DNA from: an uncultured Methanobrevibacter sp.
Lineage (GTDB): Archaea; Methanobacteriota; Methanobacteria; Methanobacteriales; Methanobacteriaceae
Assembly (NCBI GenBank): GCA_902764015.1
Contig: CACWUH010000002.1
Coordinates: forward strand, 1 to 44,900
Direction of reading: 5' to 3'
Length of the DNA stretch: 44,900 nt
The notes below the pieces were generated by a model. It was not told where the DNA came from and did no database searches. It saw nothing but the letters and a program-made list of their open reading frames with translations. The position numbers were made by a program, and so were the translations under genes. Shown here one piece after another: positions 6,978 to 16,290 of this stretch. Each line of letters starts with the position of its first letter. Positions within the stretch are counted from its first letter, which is position 1.

Positions 6978-7304
6978 TTAGAACTGGATTCTGTTACCAG
7001 TCCATAAGTCATCATCATTGAACTCATTGAATCTCTTTTCATCTTCAATATATTGGTTCATGTCCCTGTAAAGCTTTACCCTGAAAATATCCGGATAAGC
7101 GATATAGAGCATGTCCCCGTTGTCACGGGTCTCTTTGACATATGTTTCTGCAAACTCAATGATGGTGTCTTCGGCCTTGTTAAAATGATGAACCTCATTT
7201 GCGCATAGTATCTTGAAATGGACAAAATCGTCTTTCAATAGTTCCTTTATCAAATCCTTAATCAAAGGAGGATAATGTGTTGTTTTCTTGCTTTTGATCT
7301 CCAT
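6978..7304 (-). CDS. Small uncharacterised protein
   Basis: I do not recognise this 108-residue product. It is cytoplasmic-looking, mixed alpha/beta and rich in Asp, Glu and aromatic residues, with a central HHFNKAEDTIIEFAETYV helix and no cysteine pair or membrane segment. I place the start at ATG 7304, since GAGGGAT precedes it by about 5 nt; a TTG at 7316 in the same frame overlaps that site. It converges with trm5 (33 bp between stops) and has its own AT-rich upstream region. Confidence 0.5.
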   Translation of the reverse strand: MEIKSKKTTHYPPLIKDLIKELLKDDFVHFKILCANEVHHFNKAEDTIIEFAETYVKETRDNGDMLYIAYPDIFRVKLYRDMNQYIEDEKRFNEFNDDDLWTGNRIQF

Positions 7305-7585
7305 ATAATCCCTCAATACAACTTAACAAATTCAAATCTCTAGGTATTACAAAATCTGTAAATTCTAATCAAAATCGATTGGCGTTATGTAGAAATTCTC
7401 ATGAATGTTATGTAATACTTTAAAACTGATTGCTTAAATAGTTTATAGATTAGCGCAACACCATTCAAAAATAAGCACTACTGAAATAAGCAAACGAATT
7501 TTGAATTTTGAAAAACAAAAAAGAATCATCTTAATAATATTAATATATATTGAAATGTAAAAATTGTATTAAGAGAGGCAGTAGA

Positions 7586-9193
7586 ATGATTGATGAAATG
7601 AAAAATTCCTTTTTTGATTATAAAGATGTGCTGTTTGAGTCAAAGAAATACTTGCTTGTATATCTAATCTTCATAACAGTCACAGGCCTTTCCACAATTT
7701 CGAAAAAAAACATTCTATACCCAAAACTGGAAATAGCAACGTTCGTTCTGGTTGCGATTCTGGGAATAATATGTATATTATATTATTTTAAGCACAACAG
7801 TGAAGAGGAGTTATACAAGGTTGCCTTTGTAAGCATAGTGTGCTTTGGCCTGATATGCGCTCTGCTTGTTCCAATCTGCGGTGTCAGCGATGAACTGGAA
7901 CATCTTACACGCAGCGAAATTACGTCGGAAGGAGTCATACTTCCCCACTGGACAGGTTATGATATCGGAGTGGACAGTCTATACAACCATACCGAAAATG
8001 AGAAGACAAGCTCCATAATCAATGAAGGCGCAGGATATCGAACGATTGGAAGCATGGGATTTTTTGAAAGTGTGTATGATGAGGAAGTCACGATTCAGGC
8101 GACGCCCCATGACACTGACAAGATCAACTACACCCCAATGATTCAAAACTCCGCATTCGAGCAGAACCCATTCTACGGCTATCTTCCCCAGGCCATCGGC
8201 ATTCTGATTGCCAAATTTCTTGATTTGAATGTTATTTGGATACTTTGGCTTGGAAGAATATGCAACCTCATATTCTATGCAGGTTTAGTTTCAATTGCCA
8301 TCAAAAAGGTCCCTTACCTAAAGATTCCCCTGTTGAGCGTGGCTTGCATTCCCGTTGCAGTATGTCAGGCCGCATCGGTGAGCATCGATTCGATGATATT
8401 CGGGTTGGGAATACTGGCAATAGCATATTTCATCTATCTGTGCCAGCTGAAGGAAAACTCGATTGACATAAAGGAAATAGCGATATTTTCCGCAATATGT
8501 CTGCTTTTGGGCCTCTGCAAGTTGCCCTATCTGGCATTCGTATTCCTATTGTTGTTCATACCTTCTGACAAATTGAAAAATGATAAGAATATGACATTAT
8601 ATATTATCTTGTGCATAGCGGCCGTGGGCGCGATAGGCGTAATGTGGAGCGGATTTTCAACCAATACCCTTGCCCACTCATGGAGATCAAAATATAACCT
8701 CATCAATTCAACCCAGCAACTGAGCCTCTTATATAACCAGCCTTCATTCATACTGGAGTTCTTCAACAAGATTTTCGGCGAAGAGGTTGTGACCATGGTA
8801 TTCGGATTCTTCAATTTCTACGGCTCAGACAAGGCATCCTATACCGACCATTATACTCTGATAACAACCTTGATTCAGCTGTTTTTAATATTTACTCTTA
8901 TTTTATACCCTACAGATGCCAAATTCAGCATGAAAACAAAGATTGGAGCATTGCTTGTATTGCTGATAGTTTATGTGGGTACAGATTTCATCCAGCTTCT
9001 GACCTGGGCGCGTGTTGGAAGAACCAATCTGGGAACCAGCCTCAGATATTTCATACCGTTGCTTGGCCTGATTCCAATTATCATCCATACCAACAGATTA
9101 AAACCTGATAAACGGATAGATAATTACTCGATAATCATAATCATCGGTTTTATGGCCGCATTGATTCTGGCATTTGCAACAAAATATTATTAA
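7586..9193 (+). CDS. DUF2142-type polytopic membrane protein
   Basis: The 535-residue protein has about 11-13 hydrophobic segments. After the first two comes an extracellular-type loop with VSDELEHLTRSE, which matches the D-E-x-x-H motif near the first loop of DUF2142 proteins, a GT-C-like fold suspected to act on lipid-linked sugars at the outer membrane face. The start is ATG 7586 because AGAGG lies 8 nt ahead; the earlier ATG at 7550 has no site. It stands alone between two promoters. A role in cell-surface glycan synthesis is inference. Confidence 0.75.
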   Translation: MIDEMKNSFFDYKDVLFESKKYLLVYLIFITVTGLSTISKKNILYPKLEIATFVLVAILGIICILYYFKHNSEEELYKVAFVSIVCFGLICALLVPICGVSDELEHLTRSEITSEGVILPHWTGYDIGVDSLYNHTENEKTSSIINEGAGYRTIGSMGFFESVYDEEVTIQATPHDTDKINYTPMIQNSAFEQNPFYGYLPQAIGILIAKFLDLNVIWILWLGRICNLIFYAGLVSIAIKKVPYLKIPLLSVACIPVAVCQAASVSIDSMIFGLGILAIAYFIYLCQLKENSIDIKEIAIFSAICLLLGLCKLPYLAFVFLLLFIPSDKLKNDKNMTLYIILCIAAVGAIGVMWSGFSTNTLAHSWRSKYNLINSTQQLSLLYNQPSFILEFFNKIFGEEVVTMVFGFFNFYGSDKASYTDHYTLITTLIQLFLIFTLILYPTDAKFSMKTKIGALLVLLIVYVGTDFIQLLTWARVGRTNLGTSLRYFIPLLGLIPIIIHTNRLKPDKRIDNYSIIIIIGFMAALILAFATKYY

Positions 9194-9380
9194 CAAAATG
9201 ATGTCAATTTTGAATTACACCAGAAAAATATTAAATTTAAACATTGATTTTAGTGATTTGAACCCTATAATTGCATTTTAAGAGTAAAAAGATTTATATA
9301 TGAATAAATCATATATGTTTAACAACTCATTATGAAATGCCATATTTTTGTATACATTTTTTTTGAATAAAATTTTCGTA

Positions 9381-11312
9381 ATGAGAACTAGAGGTGGAAA
9401 AATTTCGATAAAGAATAAAACATTGCTGATATCATTTGCATTGATGCTTTTCCTGGTATTGGGCGCAGTCAGTGCAGTGGATTCGGCTGATGTTTCAGTT
9501 AAAGAAGATTCAAATTTAGACGATGATGTGCAGACATCATTTTCCCAAGATAAATTAGAAATTTCTGACGAGGATTCTATCTCAGAAACTAATACGGTTA
9601 ATTCTCAAAATGATGATTTAGGCTATTCTAATGAAACTGTTGCTTCAAGCGACGGTTCGGATGAAGGCAATGGTGAAGACTTACAAGCTTCCAATATTGA
9701 CGATGATGTAGTGGCCACTAGTTCAAGTGATGCAAATCTTGTTTCTGCCAGTTCCGGCACTGAAAACAAGGTAAACACCGTCCTTGAGCATGGCACCAAT
9801 GAAACCTACATCCTCCCTAACAGCCAGTATGACTTTACAGTTACATTGAAGACCACTTCCAACAAAGCCATTAGTGGTGCAAAAATATACTTTACCTATA
9901 GCAATAAGAAAGTAACTTCTTTGACAGACAAGAACGGGAAAGCTACCATAACTATTCCGGTTCTTCCAAAGGGTACTTACAATATTACCTATACGTTCAA
10001 TGGAGACTCAACATATTCTGAGTCTTCAGAATCCGGAACATTATTTGTTCAGGATTCAACCGTATATTTCAAGGCAACAAATATGGTAATGGTCTATAAG
10101 GATGGATCTGAATTCAAAGTCAAGGTCAAGGATGCAGAAAGCAAACAGCCTCTTGCATATGTAAAAGTCAAGTTTACAATAAACGGCAAAACATATGCTG
10201 ACCGCACAAACGGAAGAGGAAATGCATATCTGCCTATCAATTTGCCACCAGGCGTTTACAAAATTAAAATCAAATATTCCCAAATGGGAGAAAAAGATTA
10301 CCAATTGGTCTATAAACAGATTACCGTTAAAAAACAGCCTGTTGTGTTAAAAGCATATAAGTTAAAAATGAAATATAAGGACGGCTCTGTTTACAAGGTA
10401 TATGTTAAAAAGAACGGCAAATATATGAAAAAAGTAGGTGTTAAATTTACCATAAACGGCAAAACCTACTTCCGCAAAACAAATTCAAAAGGAATGGCCA
10501 AAATACCTATCAAGTTTGGTGTAGGCTATTATTCCATCAAAACAGTTGTTTCCGATCCATATTACCAATCAAATACCAAGAATAAGAAGGTTTTGGTTGA
10601 CGGAACCAAATTCATATATAACTCAATTACTACAAATACCGGCAAAACAGTGATCTTTCCAGTAAAAGCCGTTAACGGTAAAAACAAGCCTATCAAATAT
10701 TATAAGGTTTGGTTTAAGGTAGACAACGGCAAAACCTACAAAGTGCGCACCAACAAAAACGGTGTTGCCAAGTTTAATTTAGGCAAATTGGAAAAAGGAA
10801 CCCACACAATCAAGTTTGCAAACGGCAAATATAGGGGTTCATCAAAGATATATGTTAAAGAAGCATCCCCATACTTAGGCGCTTCCGAGAACTGCCAAGT
10901 TGATTCTGCTAAAATCAAGAATCTGGTCGCTAAGCTGACTAATAGTAAAATGAGCGATTCCGAAAAGGCTAGAGTCATTTTCAATTATGTGAGAGATGAA
11001 ATATCTTACAGCTTCTATTACGATACCAGATTTGGTGCAGTAGGCACATTAGAAGCGGGAACCGGAAATTGTGTCGACCACTCCCACTTGCTTGTGGCGA
11101 TGTATAGGGCGGCAGACCTTCCTGCACGATATGTCCACGGAACATGTACTTTCTCAAGCGGAACTTACGGTCACGTTTGGACTGAAGTATTGATTGGCGA
11201 TGAGTGGATTGTTGGCGATGCATGCAGTGTTAGAAACTCGTTCGGAGAAATAGTAAATTGGAATACAAATTCATATAGTCTTCACGGCTATTATAGAAGT
11301 TTACCATTCTAA
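9381..11312 (+). CDS. Surface protein with Ig-like repeats and C-terminal pseudomurein-peptidase-like (C71/transglutaminase) domain
   Basis: The 643-residue product begins with a signal peptide (hydrophobic core about 14-33, ending GAVSAVDSA) and an Asp/Ser-rich stalk (to about 130). About four beta-sandwich repeats of 85-95 residues follow, marked by GVKFTINGKTY-type strands and TNSKGMAKIP-type turns. The C-terminal 110 residues form a cysteine-peptidase-like domain with the triad Cys564 (NCVDHSH), His598 (GHVWTE) and Asp613 (GDACS), as in transglutaminase-like proteins and the pseudomurein endoisopeptidases PeiW/PeiP. It probably cuts or binds the pseudomurein wall of its own or neighbouring cells. 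The start is odd: ATG 9381 has no ribosome site, yet GAGGTG at 9391-9396 points to a non-standard ATT at 9402. The C-terminal half of the call is strong. Confidence 0.85.
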   Translation: MRTRGGKISIKNKTLLISFALMLFLVLGAVSAVDSADVSVKEDSNLDDDVQTSFSQDKLEISDEDSISETNTVNSQNDDLGYSNETVASSDGSDEGNGEDLQASNIDDDVVATSSSDANLVSASSGTENKVNTVLEHGTNETYILPNSQYDFTVTLKTTSNKAISGAKIYFTYSNKKVTSLTDKNGKATITIPVLPKGTYNITYTFNGDSTYSESSESGTLFVQDSTVYFKATNMVMVYKDGSEFKVKVKDAESKQPLAYVKVKFTINGKTYADRTNGRGNAYLPINLPPGVYKIKIKYSQMGEKDYQLVYKQITVKKQPVVLKAYKLKMKYKDGSVYKVYVKKNGKYMKKVGVKFTINGKTYFRKTNSKGMAKIPIKFGVGYYSIKTVVSDPYYQSNTKNKKVLVDGTKFIYNSITTNTGKTVIFPVKAVNGKNKPIKYYKVWFKVDNGKTYKVRTNKNGVAKFNLGKLEKGTHTIKFANGKYRGSSKIYVKEASPYLGASENCQVDSAKIKNLVAKLTNSKMSDSEKARVIFNYVRDEISYSFYYDTRFGAVGTLEAGTGNCVDHSHLLVAMYRAADLPARYVHGTCTFSSGTYGHVWTEVLIGDEWIVGDACSVRNSFGEIVNWNTNSYSLHGYYRSLPF

Positions 11313-11453
11313 TTTTTCTATTTTATTTTTTTAATTTTTTATTTTATATTAATTCTTTTTTTTAAAAGTTTTGAATAATACCAATCAGCATACTCTTTTT
11401 AAACAATAATAGTTATAGCATAGCTAAAAAAAATAAGATTAAAGAATTATTGC

Positions 11454-12383
11454 CTAAATAGGATCAATAATTCCCTTTTCAGTAATGATTCCTGTAATCA
11501 GTTCCTTTGGAGTTATATCAAAGGCGGGATTTATGACTTCAGTGCCTTCAGGACAGATCCTTGCCCCTCCGTAGTACCTTACCTCATCCCCATCCCTTTC
11601 TTCAATGACAGTGTCATAGATGTTGATTTCGTTGTCAAATGTGGAGTAGGGTGCGGCCACATAAAACGGTATGTCATGGTGCTTTGCGGCAAGAGCCACC
11701 ATGAAAGAACCGACCTTGTTTACAACGCCACCTTTTGCGATTCTATCAGCACCGATTACAACCTTATCAATCATGCCCTGCGACATCAGATATCCTGAAG
11801 CCACATCCGGAATCAACTTGACCGGAATGTTTTCCTGCTGCATTTCCCAGACGCTCAGGCTTGCTCCCTGTCCACGGGGACGGGTTTCATCACAGATTAC
11901 ATTAATGTTTTTGCCTGCATCTCGTGCCGCCCGAAACACTCCCAATGCAGTCCCATAGTCGACGCATGCAAGTGCCCCTGCATTGCAATGTGTCAGAACA
12001 GTATCTCCGTCATCAATGACTTCAGCACCATATTTTCCAATGGCCCTGTTTGTTGCCATATCCTCTTCATACATCTTAAGCGCTTCAGCCAATGCATCAT
12101 CGCTATTTAGAACCCTGTCAACTGCCCAGAAAAGATTTACCGCAGTTGGCCTTGCCGCCTTTATTTCTTCTGCGGCCTTATCCAAATCAACGCCTTGGAT
12201 ATCTGCCAATGCCATTGCAAAAGCCGCTGAAACTCCAATTGCTGGAGCTCCACGCACAGTCATGTTCTTGATTGCAGTTATGGCATCCTGATAATCATCG
12301 CAATATACATAGGTCAGTTCATCAGGAAGTTTTCTTTGATCAATAAGCTTTAATTTATTATCTTCCCATTCAAGTGTTTTCAT
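11454..12383 (-). CDS. mtnA: Methylthioribose-1-phosphate isomerase family protein
   Basis: The 309-residue product matches the MtnA branch of the aIF2B-like isomerases, which convert 5-methylthioribose-1-phosphate to the ribulose form in methionine salvage. Family marks are MTVRGAPAIG (41-50), the catalytic cysteine Cys133 in THCNAGALA, GQGASLSVWE (171-180) and the catalytic aspartate Asp213 in GADRIAKGG. In methanogens the same fold may also work on related pentose or deoxyribose phosphates, so the substrate is not proven. ATG 12383 follows GGGTG by 5-6 nt; TTG 12395 overlaps that site. The promoter upstream contains a palindrome (listed). Confidence 0.87.
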   Translation of the reverse strand: MKTLEWEDNKLKLIDQRKLPDELTYVYCDDYQDAITAIKNMTVRGAPAIGVSAAFAMALADIQGVDLDKAAEEIKAARPTAVNLFWAVDRVLNSDDALAEALKMYEEDMATNRAIGKYGAEVIDDGDTVLTHCNAGALACVDYGTALGVFRAARDAGKNINVICDETRPRGQGASLSVWEMQQENIPVKLIPDVASGYLMSQGMIDKVVIGADRIAKGGVVNKVGSFMVALAAKHHDIPFYVAAPYSTFDNEINIYDTVIEERDGDEVRYYGGARICPEGTEVINPAFDITPKELITGIITEKGIIDPI

Positions 12384-12456
12384 TTTAACACCCAATAATC
12401 TTAAAAAAAGTTTAAAAGATATGAAAGCATAATTAATGTTAGTTTCTAATTTTTGT

Positions 12457-12472
12457 TATGCAAAAATGCATA
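12457..12472. promoter_or_regulatory. Palindrome in the mtnA core promoter
   Basis: TATGCA-AAAA-TGCATA is a perfect 6-bp dyad. On the minus strand it sits just after a box A (TTATAAATA, 12476-12484) and before the expected mtnA start near 12454. A bound repressor would block initiation; this is inference from position. Confidence 0.4.
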
Positions 12473-12475
12473 GAG

Positions 12476-12484
12476 TATTTATAA
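12476..12484 (-). promoter_or_regulatory. Box A of mtnA
   Basis: The minus strand reads TTATAAATA about 95 bp before the mtnA ATG, giving a predicted leader of about 70 nt. Confidence 0.4.
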
Positions 12485-12528
12485 TTATGCTTCCCGTCTA
12501 ATTTTTTATCCAAAAATGGATTGATTAG

Positions 12529-12549
12529 AGATGTATTTAAAATACATCT
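12529..12549 (-). terminator. Perfect inverted repeat downstream of ppaC
   Basis: AGATGTATTT and AAATACATCT form a 10-bp stem with a single central base, about 85 bp after the ppaC stop. A shorter hairpin, ATCCA-AAAA-TGGAT (12508-12521), follows, and on the minus strand it leads into an A/T-rich run. It may end or stabilise the ppaC transcript. The stem-loop is clear; terminator function is not. Confidence 0.35.
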
Positions 12550-12632
12550 AATTATTATTTTTTCAATTATCCTTTATAAATTTTTAGAAAAAACCTTAAA
12601 AAAACATGACATTTAAGGCAACCTAAAATTAA

Positions 12633-13553
12633 TTAGGCATTCTCGGTCATGATAGGCACTACCTGTTTTTTACGTGAAACAACGCCCTCAAGTAATACGG
12701 TATTGTCTTTGAGTATTACGCCATAGGCCTTTTCAACCAAATCGGCATTCTTGCCCAATGCAATGACTTGAGAATTGCTGTTTACGATATCGGTAATCAG
12801 AAGCATGAACAAGTCCAAATCTTCATCTTCTATGATTTTGTTCATTCCTTCCTCCAAATCATCCTTCATTGCCATAACATCATCAATATCAGCAGTATTA
12901 ACCTGATTGACAATAGATTTGACATCTTTGAAGTCAATCTGCTTTGCATCAAGGGATAGAATCTCATCGATTGTGAAGCTGCTTAGGTCAGTGCCTGCCT
13001 TAAGCATTTCCAGACCATATTCCTCAGCGTTGATTTCTGCAATTTCTGCAAGCTTTTCCACTGCCGCCTTATCATCTTCAGTTGTTGTTGGGGATTTCAA
13101 GAGCAGAGTGTCTGAAATTATTGCAGACAGCATCAATGTGGCAATCTCTTTTGTGATTTCCACACCATTTTCCTCATACAACTTGCATAGTATAGTTTCA
13201 GTACATCCTACTGGTTCAAATCTTAAAAACAGAGGATAGGAAGTCTCCAAAGCAAGCTTGTGGTGGTCCACAACTTTCAGGATGTTTGCATTTTCCAGAT
13301 TGTCAACTGATTCTGCAGGTGAGTTGTGGTCAACCAGAATAACATTGGCATCATCCTCAACGCTTTCAAGAAGTTCCGGCGCTTCGATGCCCAAATAATC
13401 CAAAATGAATTCAGTTTCTTTATTTATATTGCCTAATCTGTAGGCTTTAGCTTCTGAATTTCCTAATTCCTTTTCCAAGTTTGTCATTACCAAACTTGAT
13501 GTAATTGAATCACTATCTGGACTTTTATGTCCAAAAACAAAAGTTTCCACCAT
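12633..13553 (-). CDS. ppaC: Manganese-dependent inorganic pyrophosphatase
   Basis: Family II pyrophosphatase of the DHH superfamily, hydrolysing pyrophosphate from biosynthetic reactions in the cytoplasm. The 306-residue product has all the marks in order: FGHKSPDSDS (7-16, metal ligands His and Asp), VDHNSPAES, the DHH-type VVDHHK, and the C-terminal substrate-binding SRKKQVVP close to the end. Length is typical for family II without CBS insert. ATG 13553 has AAGGAG about 8 nt upstream. It is monocistronic, with inverted repeats beyond its stop. Confidence 0.93.
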   Translation of the reverse strand: MVETFVFGHKSPDSDSITSSLVMTNLEKELGNSEAKAYRLGNINKETEFILDYLGIEAPELLESVEDDANVILVDHNSPAESVDNLENANILKVVDHHKLALETSYPLFLRFEPVGCTETILCKLYEENGVEITKEIATLMLSAIISDTLLLKSPTTTEDDKAAVEKLAEIAEINAEEYGLEMLKAGTDLSSFTIDEILSLDAKQIDFKDVKSIVNQVNTADIDDVMAMKDDLEEGMNKIIEDEDLDLFMLLITDIVNSNSQVIALGKNADLVEKAYGVILKDNTVLLEGVVSRKKQVVPIMTENA

Positions 13554-13707
13554 ATTATTTCTCCTTTTTTGTAAATTTATAAAATTAATATAATATCGAA
13601 TAGTTTATCTTTTCTAAGCAAGAACCATCAACTTCTAAAAGTCAATGCAGTTCCATGAAAAAATAATAAATAAATAGGACACGATTGACGCATCCCACTT
13701 TTCAAAT

Positions 13708-15192
13708 CTAACCTTTATATGTCAGTTTGTAGAATTTTGTATTCTCAACCTTGCCTATCTTGTCCTTTGAAACGTCCTTAGGAAGCTTAATGTCTGAACC
13801 CTGACGGTATGCAAGATAGACTGTCTTGTTCTTATACTTGTTGAAGTCATCCGGCATCAGGAACCGCGTATCCTTATCATCAAAGAACTTGGTAAAGTCC
13901 TTAGCCTTTTCCCGCTCTCCAATCGAGTATCCTCCATAAACTATGGAATCATTCAACTGATCATGGAAATGGACATATTTTACCATTCCGTCAATGATGA
14001 CGACAGAATCCTTGCTGTTGATGCTCTGCAGGAATTCCTGATTTTTGACAAGCTTTTCATGATTGTCGGATATCTCATTAATCTGGTCGGCCAGATTGGC
14101 CACGCTGAACAAGAGCAGGATAATCACAACAGGTATTATGACCCGCTTAAGGTCAAATTTGGATATGAATATCGAAATGCACAGCCACAATACCCCGGTT
14201 GCAGGGATGATATACCTTACAATGAAAATAGGCCTGAAGGCAAATGATATTCCGACTCCGACGAGGATTGTTCCGATGAACATCAGAGACCCTATTAAAA
14301 GAATATCCCCATCCTCTTTTGATTTCTTATAATAAACCAGAATGGCAATGAATATTGCCAGGAATACAATCGCCAAAGCCAGATTAACGTAAAACTCGGA
14401 AGTGTCCATAAATATTGATGCGAAAAACTGCACGAATGTTTCAAACGTAATCTCATCAATCCAATAGCTGCCGGATACGGAATTTATCTGTTTGAACAGG
14501 AAGAAAATCCATGGGACAAAACATAGAATTCCGAATACCGTTGATATGAGCCAATTCTTAATTTGGGATTTGTCCTTAAGCAGTACATGGGCAAACAACA
14601 ATATGTACAGTATTATTGATGATACTGCAACGAAATAATGTGTATAAGCTCCGCAGACTGAGAAGAACGCCAGCAAAATCCAATGTTTCAATGAAGGTTC
14701 CTTTAAGATTTCGCATGCGGATAAAAAGCCCAGCACCAAAAACAGCAATCCCCAAGGATACATCCTTGCAATTGAAAACATTGTGAAGAAATCTGCCATG
14801 GTCAAAAGTGTAAAGGCAAAGAGGCCTCCGACCAGCCATCCGTGATCATTTCTGATTTTGGTCAGAGATATTGCAAATATTATCACATACGGAACTACGG
14901 ACATCAACTTCATCAATGTCATCATGCTAAATGGAATATGTAGCCACTTTAACAGATATACCGGCACCAAAGCGATGGCATAGTACAACGGAGGATGCAC
15001 ATCCTTTGCTGTCAGGTGAATCATTTCCTTAAAGGAAATGTTTAAAATCCCCTGAGTGAACCACTCATCAATGTGCATAAAAGGTTTTTGAATGATTAGA
15101 AATATCAACAGTCCCAATACAAATAAACTCAGTATAAACAATCCTTTTCCTATATTATCCTTAAATTTATCACTATCATTAATATTCAACAT
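13708..15192 (-). CDS. GT-C type membrane glycosyltransferase (GT39/ArnT-like)
   Basis: The 494-residue protein has about 11 hydrophobic segments and then a soluble C-terminal tail of about 110 residues. The first outer loop contains MHIDEWFTQG, with the Asp-Glu pair used as catalytic base in GT39/GT83 lipid-linked sugar transferases, and later KDVHPPLYY, a second signature of the family. It should transfer a sugar from a polyprenyl-phosphate donor to protein or lipid outside the membrane. ATG 15192 is preceded by AAGGTGA with a 5-nt spacer. No partner gene lies in the same unit. Confidence 0.77.
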   Translation of the reverse strand: MLNINDSDKFKDNIGKGLFILSLFVLGLLIFLIIQKPFMHIDEWFTQGILNISFKEMIHLTAKDVHPPLYYAIALVPVYLLKWLHIPFSMMTLMKLMSVVPYVIIFAISLTKIRNDHGWLVGGLFAFTLLTMADFFTMFSIARMYPWGLLFLVLGFLSACEILKEPSLKHWILLAFFSVCGAYTHYFVAVSSIILYILLFAHVLLKDKSQIKNWLISTVFGILCFVPWIFFLFKQINSVSGSYWIDEITFETFVQFFASIFMDTSEFYVNLALAIVFLAIFIAILVYYKKSKEDGDILLIGSLMFIGTILVGVGISFAFRPIFIVRYIIPATGVLWLCISIFISKFDLKRVIIPVVIILLLFSVANLADQINEISDNHEKLVKNQEFLQSINSKDSVVIIDGMVKYVHFHDQLNDSIVYGGYSIGEREKAKDFTKFFDDKDTRFLMPDDFNKYKNKTVYLAYRQGSDIKLPKDVSKDKIGKVENTKFYKLTYKG

Positions 15193-15357
15193 TTTTCACC
15201 TTACAATTCAATTCATTAATAATGCAATTAGAATAAGAAAAAATTATCTCAATCATATCATATTTATGATTTTCATATAATTTATAATTTGTTTATCTTG
15301 AAATTCCGATATCAATAACACTGATTTGAATACCGAAAATAGAAAAAAAGTAAATAT

Positions 15358-16224
15358 TTAGTAATGACTTTGTGGAGTCATTCCTAAATGATGGTCTTCG
15401 CTTTTCTTGCCAGGTATTCCGTATGCGTCTGCCCTGCATTGGGTACATGCCCTGAATACCGGTATGATTTCTTCAACTTGTTCCCTGACTGATTCCATCA
15501 TCATGCAGTCAGGCCTTTCGAGGTCCTTCATCTTGCCTAAAGGAATCAGTGGCAAAACGTTCATCAAGGCCGCTCCGCGCTTTTTGACTTCACGGGCAAT
15601 GTCGACAATATGCTCATCATTGACTGTAGGAATCAGAACTGAATTGACCTTGACGACCAAACCGTTGGCAGCTGCCTTTTCAACGCCTTCAAGTTGATTT
15701 TTGATTAGGATTTCGACAGCCTCACGGCCTTTGTAGACTTTACCTTCATATTTGATGAATGAATAAATCTTTTCTGCAATTTCAGGATCGACTGCATTGA
15801 TTGTAACTGTCACGGAGTTTACTCCAAGCTCCGCCAATCTGTCTGCATATTTTGGAAGCAAGAGTCCGTTAGTACTCATGCATTTAATCAAATCAGGCTG
15901 TTCAGTTGCTAGCTTTTCAAAGAATTCAAATGTCTCTTCGTTAGCAAGTGAATCTCCAGGTCCAGCTACACCAACAACCGCAATCGGGCCGTCTGAGGTA
16001 ACATCATTGATATGGGCAATTGCATCATCAGGCTTCATGATGCATCCTGCAACGCCAGGCCTGTCCTCTTCATTGTTGATGTCCCTTGTACAGAAGTTGC
16101 AAAAGATATTGCATTTTGGTGCTACCGGCACATGTGCTCTTCCGACTTTATCATGCATTTTTTCATTGAAACATGGGTGTGCTCTTGTTATATGTGCAAA
16201 TCTTGAACCATTATGTTCATTCAT
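15358..16224 (-). CDS. nifB: Stand-alone NifB radical SAM protein
   Basis: NifB fuses two [4Fe-4S] clusters with a SAM-derived carbide to make the [8Fe-9S-C] L-cluster precursor of nitrogenase cofactors. The 288-residue product has HPCFN with Cys18, the radical SAM triad Cys38/Cys42/Cys45 (CNIFCNFC) and the C-terminal CTQC pair (Cys260/Cys263) that holds accessory clusters. It lacks the NifX-like tail, as usual in methanogens. ATG 16224 follows GAGGTG by 5 nt. It has its own box A, yet lies 66 bp after mmp17 on the same strand. No nifHDK is in the window, so a role in MCR activation rather than nitrogen fixation is a reasonable inference. Confidence 0.92.
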   Translation of the reverse strand: MNEHNGSRFAHITRAHPCFNEKMHDKVGRAHVPVAPKCNIFCNFCTRDINNEEDRPGVAGCIMKPDDAIAHINDVTSDGPIAVVGVAGPGDSLANEETFEFFEKLATEQPDLIKCMSTNGLLLPKYADRLAELGVNSVTVTINAVDPEIAEKIYSFIKYEGKVYKGREAVEILIKNQLEGVEKAAANGLVVKVNSVLIPTVNDEHIVDIAREVKKRGAALMNVLPLIPLGKMKDLERPDCMMMESVREQVEEIIPVFRACTQCRADAYGIPGKKSEDHHLGMTPQSHY

Positions 16225-16274
16225 AATACCACCTCTCCTCAATATAACAACTGTTAATTAGTATTGATACGAAC

Positions 16275-16285
16275 AAATATATAAA
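16275..16285 (-). promoter_or_regulatory. Box A of nifB
   Basis: The minus strand reads CTTTATATATT here, giving a start near 16254 and a leader of about 30 nt that carries GAGGAGAGGTG. It makes nifB transcription separable from the marker operon upstream. Confidence 0.55.
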
Positions 16286-16290
16286 GCTTT

